64,000 nucleotides of DNA from Oasisia sp. SBJ-2009 (taxonomy: Eukaryota > Annelida > Polychaeta > Sabellida > Siboglinidae). Of the stretch, positions 63,724-64,000 are shown in pieces; the first letter of the stretch is position 1; the number at the start of each line of letters is the position of its first letter. The position numbers and the translations under genes are program-made. The stretch lies in the NCBI GenBank assembly GCA_964017155.1, contig OZ024861.1, positions 13,956,412 through 14,020,411 of the forward strand, read 5' to 3'. The notes beneath the pieces were generated by a model. It ran no database searches, was not told where the DNA came from, and saw only the letters and a program-made list of their open reading frames with translations.

Positions 63724-64000
63724 ATGTGCACGGTGTCTAACAAAATTGAAAACAGCAGGCTCAGTGCTTACATATGCCCACATTCCTTCACCCCACTGGC
63801 GTCAAAGACGCAAATCCCACCGCGATGCGGTCGAGATTACACTAAAGAAACTGGCATCTGTCGCCAGCATTCGGCTGCGCGACACAGTAATGGCGGCAAA
63901 CCGGAAGACGCGCCACAACAATACCGTGACGTCACGACGATACGGCAGACGCGCCATTTTCGTTCCCGGCGACGTCAAATTTCAAGATGGCGACGCCTTT
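63724..64000 (+). repeat. Macrosatellite U27, type A head, cut by window end
   Basis: The first 277 bp of a type A monomer with intact CRE (63928-63935) and YY1-like site. The window stops just before its poly-G tract, so the array continues to the right. Confidence 0.95.

Larger units (their letters stand above)
2916..64000 (+). repeat. Macrosatellite array, about 2.25-kb monomer, 26 full copies plus partial ends
   Basis: One head-to-tail array fills the window to its right edge, all copies in the same orientation. Conserved landmark ATGTGCACGGTG recurs at 5237, 7478, 9727, 11974, 14225, 16477, 18728, 20974, 23225, 25477, 27725, 29975, 32221, 34477, 36727, 38975, 41225, 43476, 45726, 47975, 50222, 52472, 54720, 56970, 59225, 61477 and 63724. 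Monomers are 2241-2256 bp. No transposase, reverse transcriptase, integrase, terminal repeats, rRNA, tRNA, snRNA or histone motif is recognised. The monomer's frames are open for at most about 250 codons, differ between copies at residue-changing sites and are not called as genes. The element could be a satellite, a transcribed macrosatellite (D4Z4/DXZ4-like in scale only) or an amplified non-coding gene. Confidence 0.97.

Noticed and set aside
2916..64000. Tandem transposon, rDNA, 5S, snRNA or histone cluster
   Set aside because: No terminal repeats, target duplications, polymerase, transposase or integrase motifs, no rRNA-like blocks, and no histone residues or 3' stem-loop were seen.

Overview
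The window looks like animal (metazoan) genomic DNA that is almost entirely tandem repeat. The only recognisable protein-coding sequence is at the far left. On the minus strand at 228-421 is the last exon of a DEG/ENaC (ASIC-like) sodium channel, with the second transmembrane helix, a Gly-Ala-Ser selectivity filter and an Arg-rich cytosolic tail. DEG/ENaC channels are essentially an animal family, and the exon has a eukaryotic splice acceptor. The species cannot be told from the sequence.

Layout: (1) 1-735 is single-copy DNA: 3' flank, DEG/ENaC terminal exon, splice acceptor, and the start of the intron or intergenic DNA. (2) 736 to about 2910 is a 33-bp minisatellite of about 66 copies with no net indel, followed by a short rearranged piece of the next repeat. 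(3) About 2916-64000 is a head-to-tail macrosatellite with a monomer of about 2.25 kb. It has a diverged left-edge copy (U0), 26 full monomers (U1-U26) and the first 277 bases of another (U27). The right end of the array lies outside the window. Monomer starts are set arbitrarily at a conserved ATG (5237, 7478, 9727 and so on).

Each monomer has a head of about 300 bp with a CRE palindrome (TGACGTCA), a YY1-like site and a poly-G tract of 9-17 G, then about 1.9 kb with no recognised gene, then a tail with a TATA-like/AATAAA element and an E-box. Outside the poly-G tract and a few fixed small indels the monomer length is constant: 2236 bp, or 2235 or 2239 in two variants. Two head types exist. 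Type A keeps the CRE and YY1-like sites. Type B has point changes in both. Diagnostic variants show a diverged left edge, a dimer pattern (U2-U5), a mosaic zone (U6-U13), a near-identical run (U14-U19) and a trimer higher-order pattern of about 6.75 kb (U20-U26).

The many open frames in both repeats are not supported as genes: differences between copies change amino acids freely, and several copies carry stops. The strongest candidate for something undescribed is the macrosatellite itself, with its regularly spaced, length-variable poly-G tracts beside promoter-like motifs and its A/B head polymorphism, sitting upstream of a terminal ion-channel exon. All comparisons were made by eye at landmark and variant positions, not by full alignment.
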